64,000 bases of DNA from Streptomyces aureoverticillatus (GCF_014649395.1 NZ_BMSY01000021.1:1-64000), one strand, 5' to 3'; shown: positions 17,952 through 26,988, counted from the stretch's first letter. Translations and numbers: made by a program. Notes: generated by a model not told the origin, from the sequence alone.

Positions 17952-18224
17952 CGTGGACTCCTCGCGTTCGGCCGACCGTCCGGGCGCACGTTCTGCGTCG
18001 TGCTCCCGTTCGGGCGCGTACCCCGTCCGGACCAGACTCGCGCATGACAGCACGGCCGGAAGCGCTCCCTGCCGCACCCGCTACAAGGCCGTGACAATGC
18101 GCCGACCTGCCCGGCCTGCCCCGACCTGCCTGGTCCGCCTCCTCCGCCTGGCAGGAGTGCCCGGCCCCGGGCTGCGCGCACCTTACGAGCGGGACCGTTC
18201 CCTCTTGTTCGCGTTGTTCGCGCC
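17952..18224. other. gap with no supported gene
   Basis: I see only overlapping random frames here; none has a good start context or a recognisable product. It presumably holds the promoter of the DUF4236 gene. Confidence 0.4.
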
Positions 18225-18371
18225 TCACCGCCCGACCTCACGGGCATCCCGCCTGTCGGCGCCCGGGCCGTTCGCCTCCTGCGGCACCACGATGAAAGCG
18301 GTGCCCTTGGACAGGTCGATGCTGGAGCGTGGCGGCGCGCCGTCGCTCTCGTCGCTCTCGCTGATTGCCAT
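18225..18371 (-). CDS. 48-residue hypothetical peptide
   Basis: ATG 18371 to TGA 18225 gives a product beginning MAISESDESDGAPPRSSIDL and continuing SKGTAFIVVPQ, then a charged tail. Codon use is normal for the genome and the N-terminus is acidic. No clear ribosome binding site precedes the ATG; a leaderless transcript is possible. I do not recognise the family. It may be a small regulatory or structural protein, or a chance frame. Confidence 0.4.
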   Translation of the reverse strand: MAISESDESDGAPPRSSIDLSKGTAFIVVPQEANGPGADRRDAREVGR

Positions 18372-18483
18372 GGGGTCACTGTTGTGGACCCGCAGTGCTC
18401 AGGGATCGGCCCTGGGCATGATCCGCTTCCTCCGTGCGGCGGAGGCGTCGCCAACGAGATCCACCGCGTGACGTCGACACGCC

Positions 18484-19209
18484 CTAGGCGCCGAACCGTT
18501 CGAGCAGCGCGGGCAACGCCGTCCCGATCGGTTCGCGGACCAGTTCGGCGGCCCGGTCGTCGTACGGAGTCGGCTCGGCGTTGACGATGGTCAGCCGGGC
18601 GCCGTGGTCGGCGGCGAGGCCCGCGAGGCCGGCGGCGGGCTGGACCTGGAGGGTGGTGCCGACCGCGATGAACTCGTCGCAGGCCCTGGCGATGGCCACG
18701 GCCTCACCCAGCACCTCCGGGTCCAGCCGCTCGCCGAACATCACCGTCGCCGACTTCAGGATGCCGCCGCAGTCCCGGCACGGCGGATCCGCCTCGCCCG
18801 CCTCGACACGGGCCAGCGCATCCGTCATGGGACCCCGCGCGTGGCACACGGTGCACACCACCGTGCGGGCGGTGCCGTGCAGTTCGAGGACCTTGCGGTC
18901 CGGCATCCCGGCCAGCTGGTGCAGGCCGTCGACGTTCTGCGTGATCACCCGCACCGGCACACCGGAGGCTTCCAGCGCGGCCACCGCGTGGTGCGCCGCG
19001 TTGGGCCGCGCCTGGAGCGTCCGGTTCTCGCGCCGCATCTGCCACGACCGGCGCCGGATCTCCGGATCGCTCATGTAGTACTCGTACGTCACGAGCTTCT
19101 CGGCCTCGGGGTCGCGCCGCCACAGCCCCTGGGGCCCGCGGTAGTCCGGGATCCCGGAGTCCGTGGAGATGCCGGCTCCGCTGAGAAGGGCGACGAGGGG
19201 CTTGCTCAT
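18484..19209 (-). CDS. Sir2-family NAD-dependent protein deacylase
   Basis: A 241-residue sirtuin. NAD binding: LLSGAGISTDSGIPDYRG near the start, then VITQNVDGLHQLAG and the catalytic His in VLELHGTA. The zinc is held by VCTVC ... CRDCGG, and AVGTTLQVQPAAGLA and NAEPTPYD close the Rossmann part. In the family it removes acyl groups from lysines, producing nicotinamide and O-acyl-ADP-ribose, in the cytoplasm. It is monocistronic; the neighbouring membrane-lectin gene on the same strand is separated by about 100 bases. Confidence 0.9.
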   Translation of the reverse strand: MSKPLVALLSGAGISTDSGIPDYRGPQGLWRRDPEAEKLVTYEYYMSDPEIRRRSWQMRRENRTLQARPNAAHHAVAALEASGVPVRVITQNVDGLHQLAGMPDRKVLELHGTARTVVCTVCHARGPMTDALARVEAGEADPPCRDCGGILKSATVMFGERLDPEVLGEAVAIARACDEFIAVGTTLQVQPAAGLAGLAADHGARLTIVNAEPTPYDDRAAELVREPIGTALPALLERFGA

Positions 19210-19308
19210 GCCGTCGAGGGTAGGACGGCACCCCGGCCCGGGCGAAGGAATACCGGTGTCCGGACCTGTGGGCGCGACGGCGGCCGCGACGGTCCCGGGT
19301 CGGCTGCG

Positions 19309-20337
19309 TCACGCCCACTTCTGGTGCCGTGCGGGGGCGCAGGACATGGCCCGCAGGCCCGGACGGCGGTGGTCGGCCAGGCACCTGCCCGTGGCCTCGT
19401 TCCGCAACCCCACCGCTTCGTCGCCTCCCGTGACGAACACCCACCACTGGGAGGAGTCCGCGCCGCACGGCACCGTACGCAGCCCGTCCCCGCCGTGGTC
19501 GAGGCACTTCCCCGTCGCGTGATTGCGGAGCTGACGGGAGCCGTCGGCCGACCGGTTGACGGTCCACCACTGGTAGGGCATCCCGTTGCACGCGTAGGAA
19601 CGCAGCCCCTTGTCGAGGCTGTCGTCCAGGCAGTTGCCGGTCGCCCGGCTGACGAAGATCCGCGTCGCCTCGGGCGGCTTCGACGCGTCGGCCGACGCCT
19701 CCTCGGCCCGCACGCTTCCCTCGGTGACCGGGGCCCGCCCGGAAGAAACGGCGGAGGCGGCCGAACCGGCGGTACCGGCCGGGCCAGGGGGCGCGGACGG
19801 GAGCGCCAGCACGGCGACGACGACTCCGGCGAGCAGCCCGCCCACGGCGCCGACCGTCGCGTACGCCCAGCGACCGGGGAGGCGGGCCCGCAGGCGGGCG
19901 ACGCGACCGGAGGCCGAGGGCGCCACCGACACCGCCGAGGCCACCGGCGCCACCGACACCGCCGACGGTGATGCCGACGCGGACGGCGAAGAGGAAGCGG
20001 ACGACGCGGACACAGCGGGCCCGGCCGACCCGGCCGACCCGGCCGGCGCCTCGGGCCGGGTGCCGTCGGCCGCCTCCCACAGCGCCCAGAACTCGGAGGG
20101 GTCCCCGCCCAGGGCCTGGCACACGTCGCGAACCACGGGCCAGGGCGGCACGCTGTCCCCGAGGAAATAGCGGGAGAGCGAGGAGTCGCCGATCCGTACC
20201 TGCTCCTCCAGGCTCCGCAGGGTACGTCCCGAACGCTGCTGCAGGGCGTGCAGCGCCCCGCCCAACCGCCGTGCCGCGACAGGGTGTTCCGGCCCTCCGC
20301 GGGCCCGGCGGTGTCCGTGTCCTGGGTGGTCGGTCAT
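19309..20337 (-). CDS. XRE-type HTH joined to membrane segment and ricin lectin
   Basis: A 342-residue protein. Residues about 15-85 form an XRE-like helix-turn-helix (RRLGGALHALQQRSGRTLRS, then LEEQVRIGDSSLSRYFLGD). A Ser/Ala/Pro linker leads to one membrane helix (YATVGAVGGLLAGVVVAVLAL), then a second linker and a ricin-type beta-trefoil with three repeats (ATGNCLDDS, ATGKCLDHG, ATGRCLADH, each ending in a QWW or QKW). Topology would put DNA binding inside and sugar binding outside, suggesting a one-component membrane sensor; this is inference. ATG 20337 is chosen as the frame upstream lacks coding character. It is divergent from the sigma factor gene. Confidence 0.85.
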   Translation of the reverse strand: MTDHPGHGHRRARGGPEHPVAARRLGGALHALQQRSGRTLRSLEEQVRIGDSSLSRYFLGDSVPPWPVVRDVCQALGGDPSEFWALWEAADGTRPEAPAGSAGSAGPAVSASSASSSPSASASPSAVSVAPVASAVSVAPSASGRVARLRARLPGRWAYATVGAVGGLLAGVVVAVLALPSAPPGPAGTAGSAASAVSSGRAPVTEGSVRAEEASADASKPPEATRIFVSRATGNCLDDSLDKGLRSYACNGMPYQWWTVNRSADGSRQLRNHATGKCLDHGGDGLRTVPCGADSSQWWVFVTGGDEAVGLRNEATGRCLADHRRPGLRAMSCAPARHQKWA

Positions 20338-20678
20338 GGCGAACGGCTCCCTGGATGGCCCGGCAACGGCGTCCCGGCCGCTGCTCCCTGTCCCGGGACG
20401 GGCACGTCCCAGCAGGTCAGGAATGTATTTGTCCCGAGATGCCGGAAGCAACCGGGATGCGGTGGTGCGGGGCCGCCGAGTCCCGCAAACTCAGGTCACC
20501 GGCGCGGCGCATCACCTCTGCGGGTGACTGCCTGCTCGCCTCTGCGGATGACCGCCCCGGCCCCAACGGCCGCGTGACCTGGCGTCTGCGGCCGTGGTCG
20601 CCGGGTGCGTGAACCGTTTCTGGGCGAGCGGGCAACAGGGGGTGTGCATACCAGAACGCACCCGCAATCGGAGGCGAA
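20338..20678. other. divergent intergenic region, lectin-HTH gene and sigma factor
   Basis: On the minus strand TTGCTT (20451-20446) and TACATT (20427-20422) at 18 bases spacing are a plausible promoter for the HTH-lectin gene. Two TCTGCGG-containing near repeats (about 20516 and 20541) lie mid-gap. I could not recognise an ECF-type promoter for the sigma gene, and no small gene is supported. Confidence 0.4.
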
Positions 20679-21278
20679 GTGAATGGACCACCCACGGGGG
20701 AGAGTGACGCGGATGTCGTGCGCCAGTCCCTGGAGCAGCCCGAGCTCTTCGCGCTCCTCTACGACCGATACGCGCCGGACATTCATCGTTATGCCGCACG
20801 GCGGCTCGGCGACGGGAGCGCCGACGATCTGACGGCCGAAACCTTTCTGATCGCCTTCCGCTCGCGGACCCGCTACGACCTGGCGCGTGCCAACGCCAGG
20901 CCCTGGCTGTACGGGATCGCGGCCAACCTCATCGGCAAGCAACGCCGTTGCGAGGTGCGATCGCTCCGGGCGCTGGCCCGGACCGGTACCGATCCCGTCG
21001 CCGAGCCCTGGGTGGAGCGGGCCGACAGCCGGGTCGTCGCCGAGGCGGCGCAGGGGCCGCTGGCGGGGGCGCTCGCCGGTCTCTCCGCCGGCGACCGGCA
21101 TGTACTGCTGCTCGTGGCCTGGGCGGATCTCAGCTACACGGAGGTCGCCGAGGCGCTCGGCATTCCGCTCGGCACCGTCCGGTCCCGGCTCAACCGGGCC
21201 CGCCGCAAGGTCCGTTCGGCGCTGGGCGCCGACCCCACGTTCGTACACGACGCCACGGAGGCGGTCAGCCATGGATGA
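20679..21278 (+). CDS. ECF-type RNA polymerase sigma factor
   Basis: A 199-residue sigma-70 family factor. Region 2 is LFALLYDRYAPDIHRYAARR ... ADDLTAETFLIAFRSRTRYD, with the ARPWLYGIAANLIGKQRR end. Region 4 is VLLLVAWADLSYTEVAEALG, then IPLGTVRSRLNRARRKVRSAL. GTG 20679 follows GGAG at 6 bases. The stop overlaps the start of the next gene by 8 bases, so the two are co-translated. In this family pair the sigma factor is controlled with its CU044_5270 partner rather than a classic zinc anti-sigma factor. Confidence 0.92.
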   Translation: MNGPPTGESDADVVRQSLEQPELFALLYDRYAPDIHRYAARRLGDGSADDLTAETFLIAFRSRTRYDLARANARPWLYGIAANLIGKQRRCEVRSLRALARTGTDPVAEPWVERADSRVVAEAAQGPLAGALAGLSAGDRHVLLLVAWADLSYTEVAEALGIPLGTVRSRLNRARRKVRSALGADPTFVHDATEAVSHG

Positions 21279-22233
21279 GATGACGACAGTACGCACCTTC
21301 CGCGCGCAGGCGCCGACCCCGGACCGCGCCGACCTCGTGGGCGGCCGCGACCGGCTGCTCGCGGCGACCGCGGCAGGCGGCGCCCCGCCGCGGATCCGAC
21401 TCGTCCGCCGGGCCGTCGTCAGCGGTGCCGTCGCGGCGGTGGCAGCCGCGGCGTTCACGGTGGTGCAGGTCACCGGGGACACGTCCGGCGGCGCGGGGGC
21501 GCAGTTGGGCAACGCGGCCGCGGTCCTGGAGAACGCCGCCGACACCATCGAGGACGCCCCGCGCGGCGAGCCCCGGCCGGACCAGTGGGTCTACTCGAAG
21601 ACCGTGTACGGGAAGACCCTGCCCCGGTACGCCAAGATGCAGCCCAGCGAGGGCTGGCTCCGCTACGACGGCAGCAAGTCCGCCCACCGGCGGCCCGGCG
21701 AAAGCAAGCTCACCGTCGGCGACACCGACAAGGACGCCGATGAGCGCACCCCGCAGGAGTGGTACGCGCTCCTCGACTCGCTGCCGCACGACCCGGACGC
21801 CCTGCTGCGCACCCTGCGCGAGAAAAGCATCATCCACCCGCGGGGCAAGACCCAGGCCGAGCGGGACTTCGCCGAGATCCGGGTGCTGCTCGGCCACTCC
21901 GCCGCGATGCCGGTGGATGTGCACGCCGCCCTGTACCGGGCGCTCGCCAGGATCCCCGGAGTGAGCGTCACCGACCACCTGGTGAAGGACGCGCTCGGGC
22001 GCGCGGCGGTCGCCGTCACCTTCACCGCCCCCGAGGCCGGTGCCATGGGCGGCCGCATGCGGTACGAGCTGCTGCTCGACCCCACCACGTACGAGCAGTT
22101 GGGGACCCGGTGGGTCGCGGCCGAGTCGTTCTCGTCGGAGAAGACCGACAACAGGGAGGTCAAGAAGGGCGACGCGCTGAGCAACACCGCGGACATCAGC
22201 AAGATCGTCGACAAGCCCGGCCAGACCTCCTGA
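21271..22233 (+). CDS. CU044_5270-family membrane protein, sigma factor partner
   Basis: A 320-residue protein: a short cytoplasmic N-terminus with RTFRAQAPTPDRADLVGGRD, one membrane helix (RAVVSGAVAAVAAAAFTVVQV) and an extracytoplasmic domain (QWVYSKTVYGKTLP ... RPGESKLTVGD ... GRMRYELLLDPTTYEQLG). This matches the CU044_5270 family, always encoded after an ECF sigma factor in actinobacteria and presumed to act as its membrane-bound antagonist. ATG 21271 lies inside the sigma gene end (overlap 8 bases). A strong terminator follows. Confidence 0.85.
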   Translation: MDEMTTVRTFRAQAPTPDRADLVGGRDRLLAATAAGGAPPRIRLVRRAVVSGAVAAVAAAAFTVVQVTGDTSGGAGAQLGNAAAVLENAADTIEDAPRGEPRPDQWVYSKTVYGKTLPRYAKMQPSEGWLRYDGSKSAHRRPGESKLTVGDTDKDADERTPQEWYALLDSLPHDPDALLRTLREKSIIHPRGKTQAERDFAEIRVLLGHSAAMPVDVHAALYRALARIPGVSVTDHLVKDALGRAAVAVTFTAPEAGAMGGRMRYELLLDPTTYEQLGTRWVAAESFSSEKTDNREVKKGDALSNTADISKIVDKPGQTS

Positions 22234-22238
22234 GCCCA

Positions 22239-22275
22239 CCCGTGCTCCCCGGCGGCATCCGCCGGGGAGCACGGG
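22239..22275 (+). terminator. 17-bp perfect hairpin after the sigma operon
   Basis: CCCGTGCTCCCCGGCGG (22239-22255) pairs without mismatch to 22259-22275 around CAT, five bases after the stop. It also faces the GH43 gene coming from the right, so may work in both directions. Confidence 0.85.
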
Positions 22276-22323
22276 CACGCGGCCCGAGTGCCGACCCGCC
22301 TCTTCTCGCCGCATGGCCCGCGA

Positions 22324-23379
22324 CTACGGAGTCGAGCCGTGGCCCTCCGCCGAGGACGGCGCCTTGCTGCCGCGCACGACCGGTCGGCCCTCGACGAAGC
22401 GCAGTCCGGCCACGTACATCGGTCGCTGCGTGTAGTCGGCGTTCCAGCCGTGGAAGACGATGCGGTCACGGCCGTCCGGGCCCCGGACCACGTCCTGGCC
22501 GCCGGGGCCGCGGACCGTGCCGGAGAAACCCGCGGTCGTCATCAGCGGGCCGGGTGCCTTCACGTACGGGCCGGTCAGCTTGTCCGCCACCGCGTACGCG
22601 GTCCGGTACTCGTCGCCGCGGTAGAAGTGCGCCGAGTAGAACAGCACGTGGCGGCCGCCGCGCCGCACGAGGGTGGGGGCCTCCACGAGCGGGCCCTCCC
22701 AGTGCTGGTCCCGATTGATCAGCGGGGTCGGCTCCCCGGTGACGCGGGTGCCGTCCCACGAGGTGGGCTGCAGGTACAGCCAGGTGTCGAGACCGCAGCA
22801 GTTGCCGTCGTTCTTCCACAGCACGTACCGCTGTCCGCCCTCGGTGTGACTGGACGCGTCGATCGCCCCGCCCTGCGCCGCCGGACAGATCAGCGGCCCG
22901 TCGCCGACCGGCCGGAACGGCCCGTCCGGCGAGTCGGACAGCGCGACGCCGACGCACTGCTTGTCGCTCGCGCGGTCGCGGGCGGTGTAGTGCATCGTGA
23001 AGCCGTCGCCGTTGTCGTACACCTCCGGAGCCCACACGAGATCGCGTTTGGGCAGCGCCCACGCGCCGAGCACCGGCAGCACGTCGCGGCTGTCGGTGGT
23101 CCAGCGGGTCAGGTCGGTCGAGGTGGCGTGCTGGATGTTCTGCGTGTCGCTGTGGGTGGCGTACGCGTGGTAAGTGCGGCGGACCTTGACGATGTCCGGG
23201 TCGGGGAAGTTCTGGTCGAGGACGGGGGCGAGGGGGCCCGCGGGTGCTGCGGCCGGGGGCGGGCCCGCGGCAGGCGCCGGGGCCTGACCGAGCGTCAGGG
23301 GCAGGGCCAGGGCGGCGCACAGGACCAGTGCCTGGCGGACCGGATGCGTACGGTGACGCGAACGGCGCTGAAGGCGCAT
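22324..23379 (-). CDS. secreted GH43-family glycosidase
   Basis: A 351-residue protein with signal peptide (ALVLCAALALPLTLGQAPAPAAG). The five-bladed propeller of clan GH-F is shown by NFPDPDIV (base Asp), DLVWAPEVYDNGD (pKa Asp region) and GPLVEAPTLVRRGG (acid Glu). The motif HSDTQNIQHATSTDLTRW is usual for GH43 arabinanases and xylosidases. It probably cuts arabinose- or xylose-containing plant glycans outside the cell. Monocistronic. Confidence 0.87.
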   Translation of the reverse strand: MRLQRRSRHRTHPVRQALVLCAALALPLTLGQAPAPAAGPPPAAAPAGPLAPVLDQNFPDPDIVKVRRTYHAYATHSDTQNIQHATSTDLTRWTTDSRDVLPVLGAWALPKRDLVWAPEVYDNGDGFTMHYTARDRASDKQCVGVALSDSPDGPFRPVGDGPLICPAAQGGAIDASSHTEGGQRYVLWKNDGNCCGLDTWLYLQPTSWDGTRVTGEPTPLINRDQHWEGPLVEAPTLVRRGGRHVLFYSAHFYRGDEYRTAYAVADKLTGPYVKAPGPLMTTAGFSGTVRGPGGQDVVRGPDGRDRIVFHGWNADYTQRPMYVAGLRFVEGRPVVRGSKAPSSAEGHGSTP

Positions 23380-23499
23380 CGTGTTCCCTTCTCGTCGCGC
23401 GGGAGCGCGGGGACCGCGGGACCGCGGGGGCGGGACCGCCCCGGCGTCACCCGACCAACGCGCGGAACGCCCCGTCGATACGGGAGGCGGGTCCGACGG

Positions 23500-24408
23500 T
23501 CACTGTGCTAGGGCCGCCCGCGCGGCCGCGAGGGCCTGCTCGGCGTACCCCCGGCCGAACAGCACGGTGTGCACCAGCAACGGGAAGAGCTGGTGCACAC
23601 CGACGCGTTCCCGCCAGCCGTCGGCGAGCGGGGCCGTCTGCTGGTAGCCGTCCAGTACGTCGTCGAGGTGCGGGCAGCCGAACAGGTGCAGCATGGCCAG
23701 GTCGGTCTCCCGGTGGCCGCCGTGCGCGGCCGGGTCGATGAGCCAGGCGCGCCCGTCGGCGCCCCACAGCACATTGCCGTTCCACAGATCGCCGTGCAGC
23801 CGGGCGGGCGGCTCGGTGGGCCCCGCGATGTCGGGCAGCCGCTCGCAGACGCGCTCGATCACGACGGCTTCGTCCGAGCGCACCGTTCCGTCGTCGACGG
23901 CGCGCCGCAGATAGGGGAGCACGCGGTGCTCGGCGTACCACCGGGGCCAGTCGTCGCCGGGGACGTTGCGCATGGGGGCGAGTCCGATGTACGCGTCCTC
24001 GGTGCCGCCGGGCGGCGGGGTGCCGAACGCGGGGGCGCCGGCGGCGTGCAGGCCGGCCAGGTCGCGGCCGAACCGCGCGGCCGCCGGGGCGCTCGGACGG
24101 CCCGGCGGGACGCGGCCGGTCACCAGCCAGTGCCGGTCCCGCCCGTGCACGACCGGCACGCGCACCGCCCCGGCGTCCCCCAGCCAGCGCAGCCCGGCCG
24201 CCTCGGCCCGCGCCGCCCCCGCGGCCTCGGCCCTCTTCACGACGACCGCCCGCCCGCTGTCGAGAACGACTTCGGCGACGGCCCCGGACAACGGCCGCAC
24301 CTCCACCGCCGCGCGCCCGGTGATACGGGCGGCGACGGCCCCCGGCCTCTCGTCCGGGCCGGACCCAGCGGGGGCGGTACCGCTGTCGGAGTCCTCTTTG
24401 GCGGTCAC
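23500..24408 (-). CDS. fructosamine kinase family protein
   Basis: A 302-residue phosphotransferase. The kinase core has ARLHGDLWNGNVLWGADGRA and WLIDPAAHGGHRETDLAMLHLFG, the HGDxWxGN catalytic loop and DPA metal-binding motif of fructosamine 3-kinases (protein deglycation or related sugar-amine repair). The N-lobe has VRPLSGAVAEVVLDSGRAVVVK. Several in-frame starts exist; I take GTG 24408 (VTAKEDSDSG), giving the family's usual length. The start at 24495 would add 29 residues with no coding character. Confidence 0.85.
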   Translation of the reverse strand: MTAKEDSDSGTAPAGSGPDERPGAVAARITGRAAVEVRPLSGAVAEVVLDSGRAVVVKRAEAAGAARAEAAGLRWLGDAGAVRVPVVHGRDRHWLVTGRVPPGRPSAPAAARFGRDLAGLHAAGAPAFGTPPPGGTEDAYIGLAPMRNVPGDDWPRWYAEHRVLPYLRRAVDDGTVRSDEAVVIERVCERLPDIAGPTEPPARLHGDLWNGNVLWGADGRAWLIDPAAHGGHRETDLAMLHLFGCPHLDDVLDGYQQTAPLADGWRERVGVHQLFPLLVHTVLFGRGYAEQALAAARAALAQ

Positions 24409-24603
24409 GTTGTCCGAGTCCTCTCTGTGGGGGAGAGCCGGGGCGGGTGCGGTGTCTCCGGGGCCGTGCCGTCGGTGACCACGACGACCGTACAACCGTC
24501 GTCCTCGCGCATCTGCCGCATGCGCCGACGGGGCCGGGGCGAGGTTCGGCCGACCTGCGCGTTTTCCGCCCCTCCAGAGCCCGGGCCGACCATACTGCTG
24601 TCT

Positions 24604-25848
24604 GTGCGTGTTGCGATCATGACGGCGGGTTCACGAGGCGACGTGGCTCCGTTCACCGGCCTGGGCGCCGCCCTCGTGGCAGCCGGACACGACGTCACCC
24701 TGGTGTCCCACGGGCTGTTCGCGAACCTGACGGAAGGCTCCGGCGTCCGCTTCCACGCCCTGCCGGTCGACCCGAGGGCGGAGTCGCACTCCGACCGGGG
24801 CCGCGGCCTGCACCGCAGCGGCACCGGCATGGGCAAGCTGCTGCGTGTGATGGCCCTGGCCAAGTCGGTGGCAGGACAGTTGACGCCCGGTCTCGTCGAG
24901 GCGGCGAAGCAAAGCGACGTACTCGTGCTGTCCGGCGCGGTCGCCCCGCTGGGCTGCGCCATCGCCGAGGGCCTCGGGCTGCCGAGCGTCGGCGTCAACC
25001 TGCAACCCGTCCATCCCACCCGGGCGTTCGCGCCCCCGATGGCCGGGACGCGCTCCCTCGGCCCCACCGGAAACCGGCTGGCCGGGCACGCCGTCAACGC
25101 GGTCATCGAGCGGATCTTCACCGACGCGGCCCGTGACGTCCGAGCACGGCTCGGCCTGCCGTCCGGCAGCCTCGCGGCCGCCCGCCGCGCCCGCGAACGC
25201 CGAGGGTGGCCGGTCCTGCACGGCTTCAGCCCGCACATCGTGCCCCGACCGGCCGACTGGCGCCCCGGCCTCGAGGTCGTGGGCTACTGGTGGCCGCACG
25301 AGACGGGCCAACTGCCCGCGGAGCTGGAGGACTTCCTGGACGCCGGACCCGCACCGGTCTTCGTCGGCCTGGGCAGCGCCACCGTCCCGGACGCCCGGCG
25401 GCTCAGCGAACAGATCGTGCGCGCCCTGCGCACCGCGGGCCTGCGCGGAGTGATCCAGCGGGGCTGGGCCGGCCTGACGGCCACCGGCGACGACATCCTC
25501 ACCGTCGACGAGGTGCCCCACAGCCGCCTGTTCCCCCGCATGGCCGCCGTGGTCCACCACGCCGGAGCGGGCACCACCGCCGCGGGGCTGCGCGCCGGGG
25601 TGCCCACCGTGCCGGTCCCGGTCCAGTTCGACGAGACGTTCTGGGCGGGCCGCCTCACCGCGCTGGGCACGGCACCGTGCGCGCTGCCCCTGCCCCGGCT
25701 CACCGCCGCCCGCCTGGCCGACGCGCTCGTCCGCGCCACGAGCGACCCGTCGTACCGGGAACGCGCACGTACGCTGGCGGCCCGGCTCGCCGCCGAAGAC
25801 GCCGTCGGCCCGGTGGACGCGGTGCTCCGGCGGACGCTGGACGCCTGA
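24604..25848 (+). CDS. UGT/MGT-type glycosyltransferase (GT-B)
   Basis: A 414-residue GT1-family enzyme. The N-terminus VRVAIMTAGSRGDVAPFTGL is the acceptor-domain start, and the C-terminal half holds the sugar-nucleotide motif VEVPHSRLFPRMAAVVHHAG (here VDEVPHSRL), then AGTTAAGLRAGVPTVPVPVQFDETFWA. The first His after GSRGDV region is not obvious, so activity may be on a hydrophobic acceptor such as a polyketide or sterol. GTG 24604 lacks a Shine-Dalgarno; CATACT 8 bases upstream could be the -10 of a leaderless transcript. It stands alone, not in a metabolite cluster. Confidence 0.87.
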   Translation: MRVAIMTAGSRGDVAPFTGLGAALVAAGHDVTLVSHGLFANLTEGSGVRFHALPVDPRAESHSDRGRGLHRSGTGMGKLLRVMALAKSVAGQLTPGLVEAAKQSDVLVLSGAVAPLGCAIAEGLGLPSVGVNLQPVHPTRAFAPPMAGTRSLGPTGNRLAGHAVNAVIERIFTDAARDVRARLGLPSGSLAAARRARERRGWPVLHGFSPHIVPRPADWRPGLEVVGYWWPHETGQLPAELEDFLDAGPAPVFVGLGSATVPDARRLSEQIVRALRTAGLRGVIQRGWAGLTATGDDILTVDEVPHSRLFPRMAAVVHHAGAGTTAAGLRAGVPTVPVPVQFDETFWAGRLTALGTAPCALPLPRLTAARLADALVRATSDPSYRERARTLAARLAAEDAVGPVDAVLRRTLDA

Positions 25849-25868
25849 ACGGCTGTGGGGGCGACTGA

Positions 25869-25899
25869 AACAACTGCCCTCCTCCGCATGGCAGTTGTT
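25869..25899. promoter_or_regulatory. 10-bp inverted repeat before the APH-like kinase
   Basis: AACAACTGCC (25869-25878) and GGCAGTTGTT (25890-25899) form a perfect inverted repeat with 11 bases between. It ends 12 bases before the ATG and runs into TAGCGT (25899-25904), a possible -10. A repressor site is more likely than a terminator because the loop is long and the stem not GC-rich. Confidence 0.45.
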
Positions 25900-25911
25900 A
25901 GCGTGATCTCC

Positions 25912-26892
25912 ATGCAGTCACGTCCGGACGATCTGCGAGATGAGGCCCTGCTGCGGGGTTTGGCGCGCTATGGGATCACGCCCACCGCCGTCACGTACGC
26001 GCCCGTAGGCTTCGGCGACCACCACTGGAAGGTCACCCGTGGCGACGGGCACGGCTGGTTCGTCACCGTCTCCGACCTGGACCACAAGGAGTACTGCGGG
26101 GTGGGTGCCGAGGCCGCGCTGAAGGGGCTGCGGCGGGCCATGGACACGGCGGTGGCGCTGCGTGCCCGCGACGGCCTGCGGTTCGTGGTCGCCCCCGTCC
26201 TCGCTGCCGACGGCAGCTCGGTCGTCCCGCTGGACGAGCGGTACGCGCTCGCGGTCTTCCCTCATGTCGCGGGCCACGGAGGCGAGTTCGGCCAGAAGCT
26301 GAGTGACGCGGAGCGCGACCGCGTCCTCGGTCTGCTCGCTCGGCTCCACGGTCGTACGCCGCCGGACAGCACCCCGACGACCACGCTGGAACCCGCCGGA
26401 CTGACCGGCGTGCACGCGGCGTTGAACGACCTCGCCGACGCGTGGTCGGGCGGGCCCTTCTCCGAACCGGCCCGTCACCTGCTCGCCGAGCACGCCGCGA
26501 CGGTCCGTGCCCGCCTCACCGACTTCGACGCGCTCGCCGGGCGCGTACGCCACCGTGGTGCGCCGCCCGTCGTCACCCACGGCGAACCGCACCCCGGCAA
26601 CCTCATCCAGGGCGACGACGGTTACCTCCTCGTGGACTGGGACACGGTCGGACTCGCCGTCCCCGAGCGGGACTTGGCGCTGCTCGCGGACGACCCGGCG
26701 GCCCTCACCCGCTACGCCGAGCTGACCGGCCGGACCCCCGACGCGGCCGCCCTCGCGCTCTACCGGCTGCGGTGGAACCTGCTGGACGTGGCCGAATTCG
26801 TGCGGTGGTTCCGCGCGCCGCACGAAGGGACCGCCGATACGCGATCCGCGTGGGGCGGGTTCAAGGAGGCGCTGACACAACTGGCCGGTTGA
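25912..26892 (+). CDS. APH-family phosphotransferase
   Basis: A 326-residue kinase-fold protein. The catalytic loop is PPVVTHGEPHPGNLIQGDDG, where HGEPHPGN replaces the usual HGDxxxGN, followed by LLVDWDTVGLAVPERDLALL (DWD metal site). The Glu in HGEPHPGN is found in spectinomycin phosphotransferase-like proteins. N-lobe: APVGFGDHHWKVTRGDGHGWFVTVSD. The substrate may be an aminoglycoside-like antibiotic or a cell metabolite. ATG 25912 is used; the earlier in-frame start would read through the inverted repeat. Confidence 0.83.
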   Translation: MQSRPDDLRDEALLRGLARYGITPTAVTYAPVGFGDHHWKVTRGDGHGWFVTVSDLDHKEYCGVGAEAALKGLRRAMDTAVALRARDGLRFVVAPVLAADGSSVVPLDERYALAVFPHVAGHGGEFGQKLSDAERDRVLGLLARLHGRTPPDSTPTTTLEPAGLTGVHAALNDLADAWSGGPFSEPARHLLAEHAATVRARLTDFDALAGRVRHRGAPPVVTHGEPHPGNLIQGDDGYLLVDWDTVGLAVPERDLALLADDPAALTRYAELTGRTPDAAALALYRLRWNLLDVAEFVRWFRAPHEGTADTRSAWGGFKEALTQLAG

Positions 26893-26959
26893 GCGCCTCC
26901 GGCCTCTCTCGTCGCCTTCCGGCCGACCCCGTCCGCACCTCGCCGCGGCGCGAACTAAA

Positions 26960-26988
26960 CGGACAATAATGATGAATTGCCCTAAACT
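26960..26988 (+). promoter_or_regulatory. predicted promoter of the peptide operon
   Basis: CGGACA (26960-26965) and TAAACT (26983-26988) at 17 bases spacing each match four of six consensus positions, within the most AT-rich patch (about 26953-26988) of this area. The transcript would start near 26995, giving a leader of about 50 bases before the peptide gene. Confidence 0.5.

Noticed and set aside
18077..18228. Minus-strand frame overlapping the stop of the 48-residue peptide
   Set aside because: Its text runs antisense or out of frame through the DUF4236 gene and shows no domain; start overlap alone is not enough.
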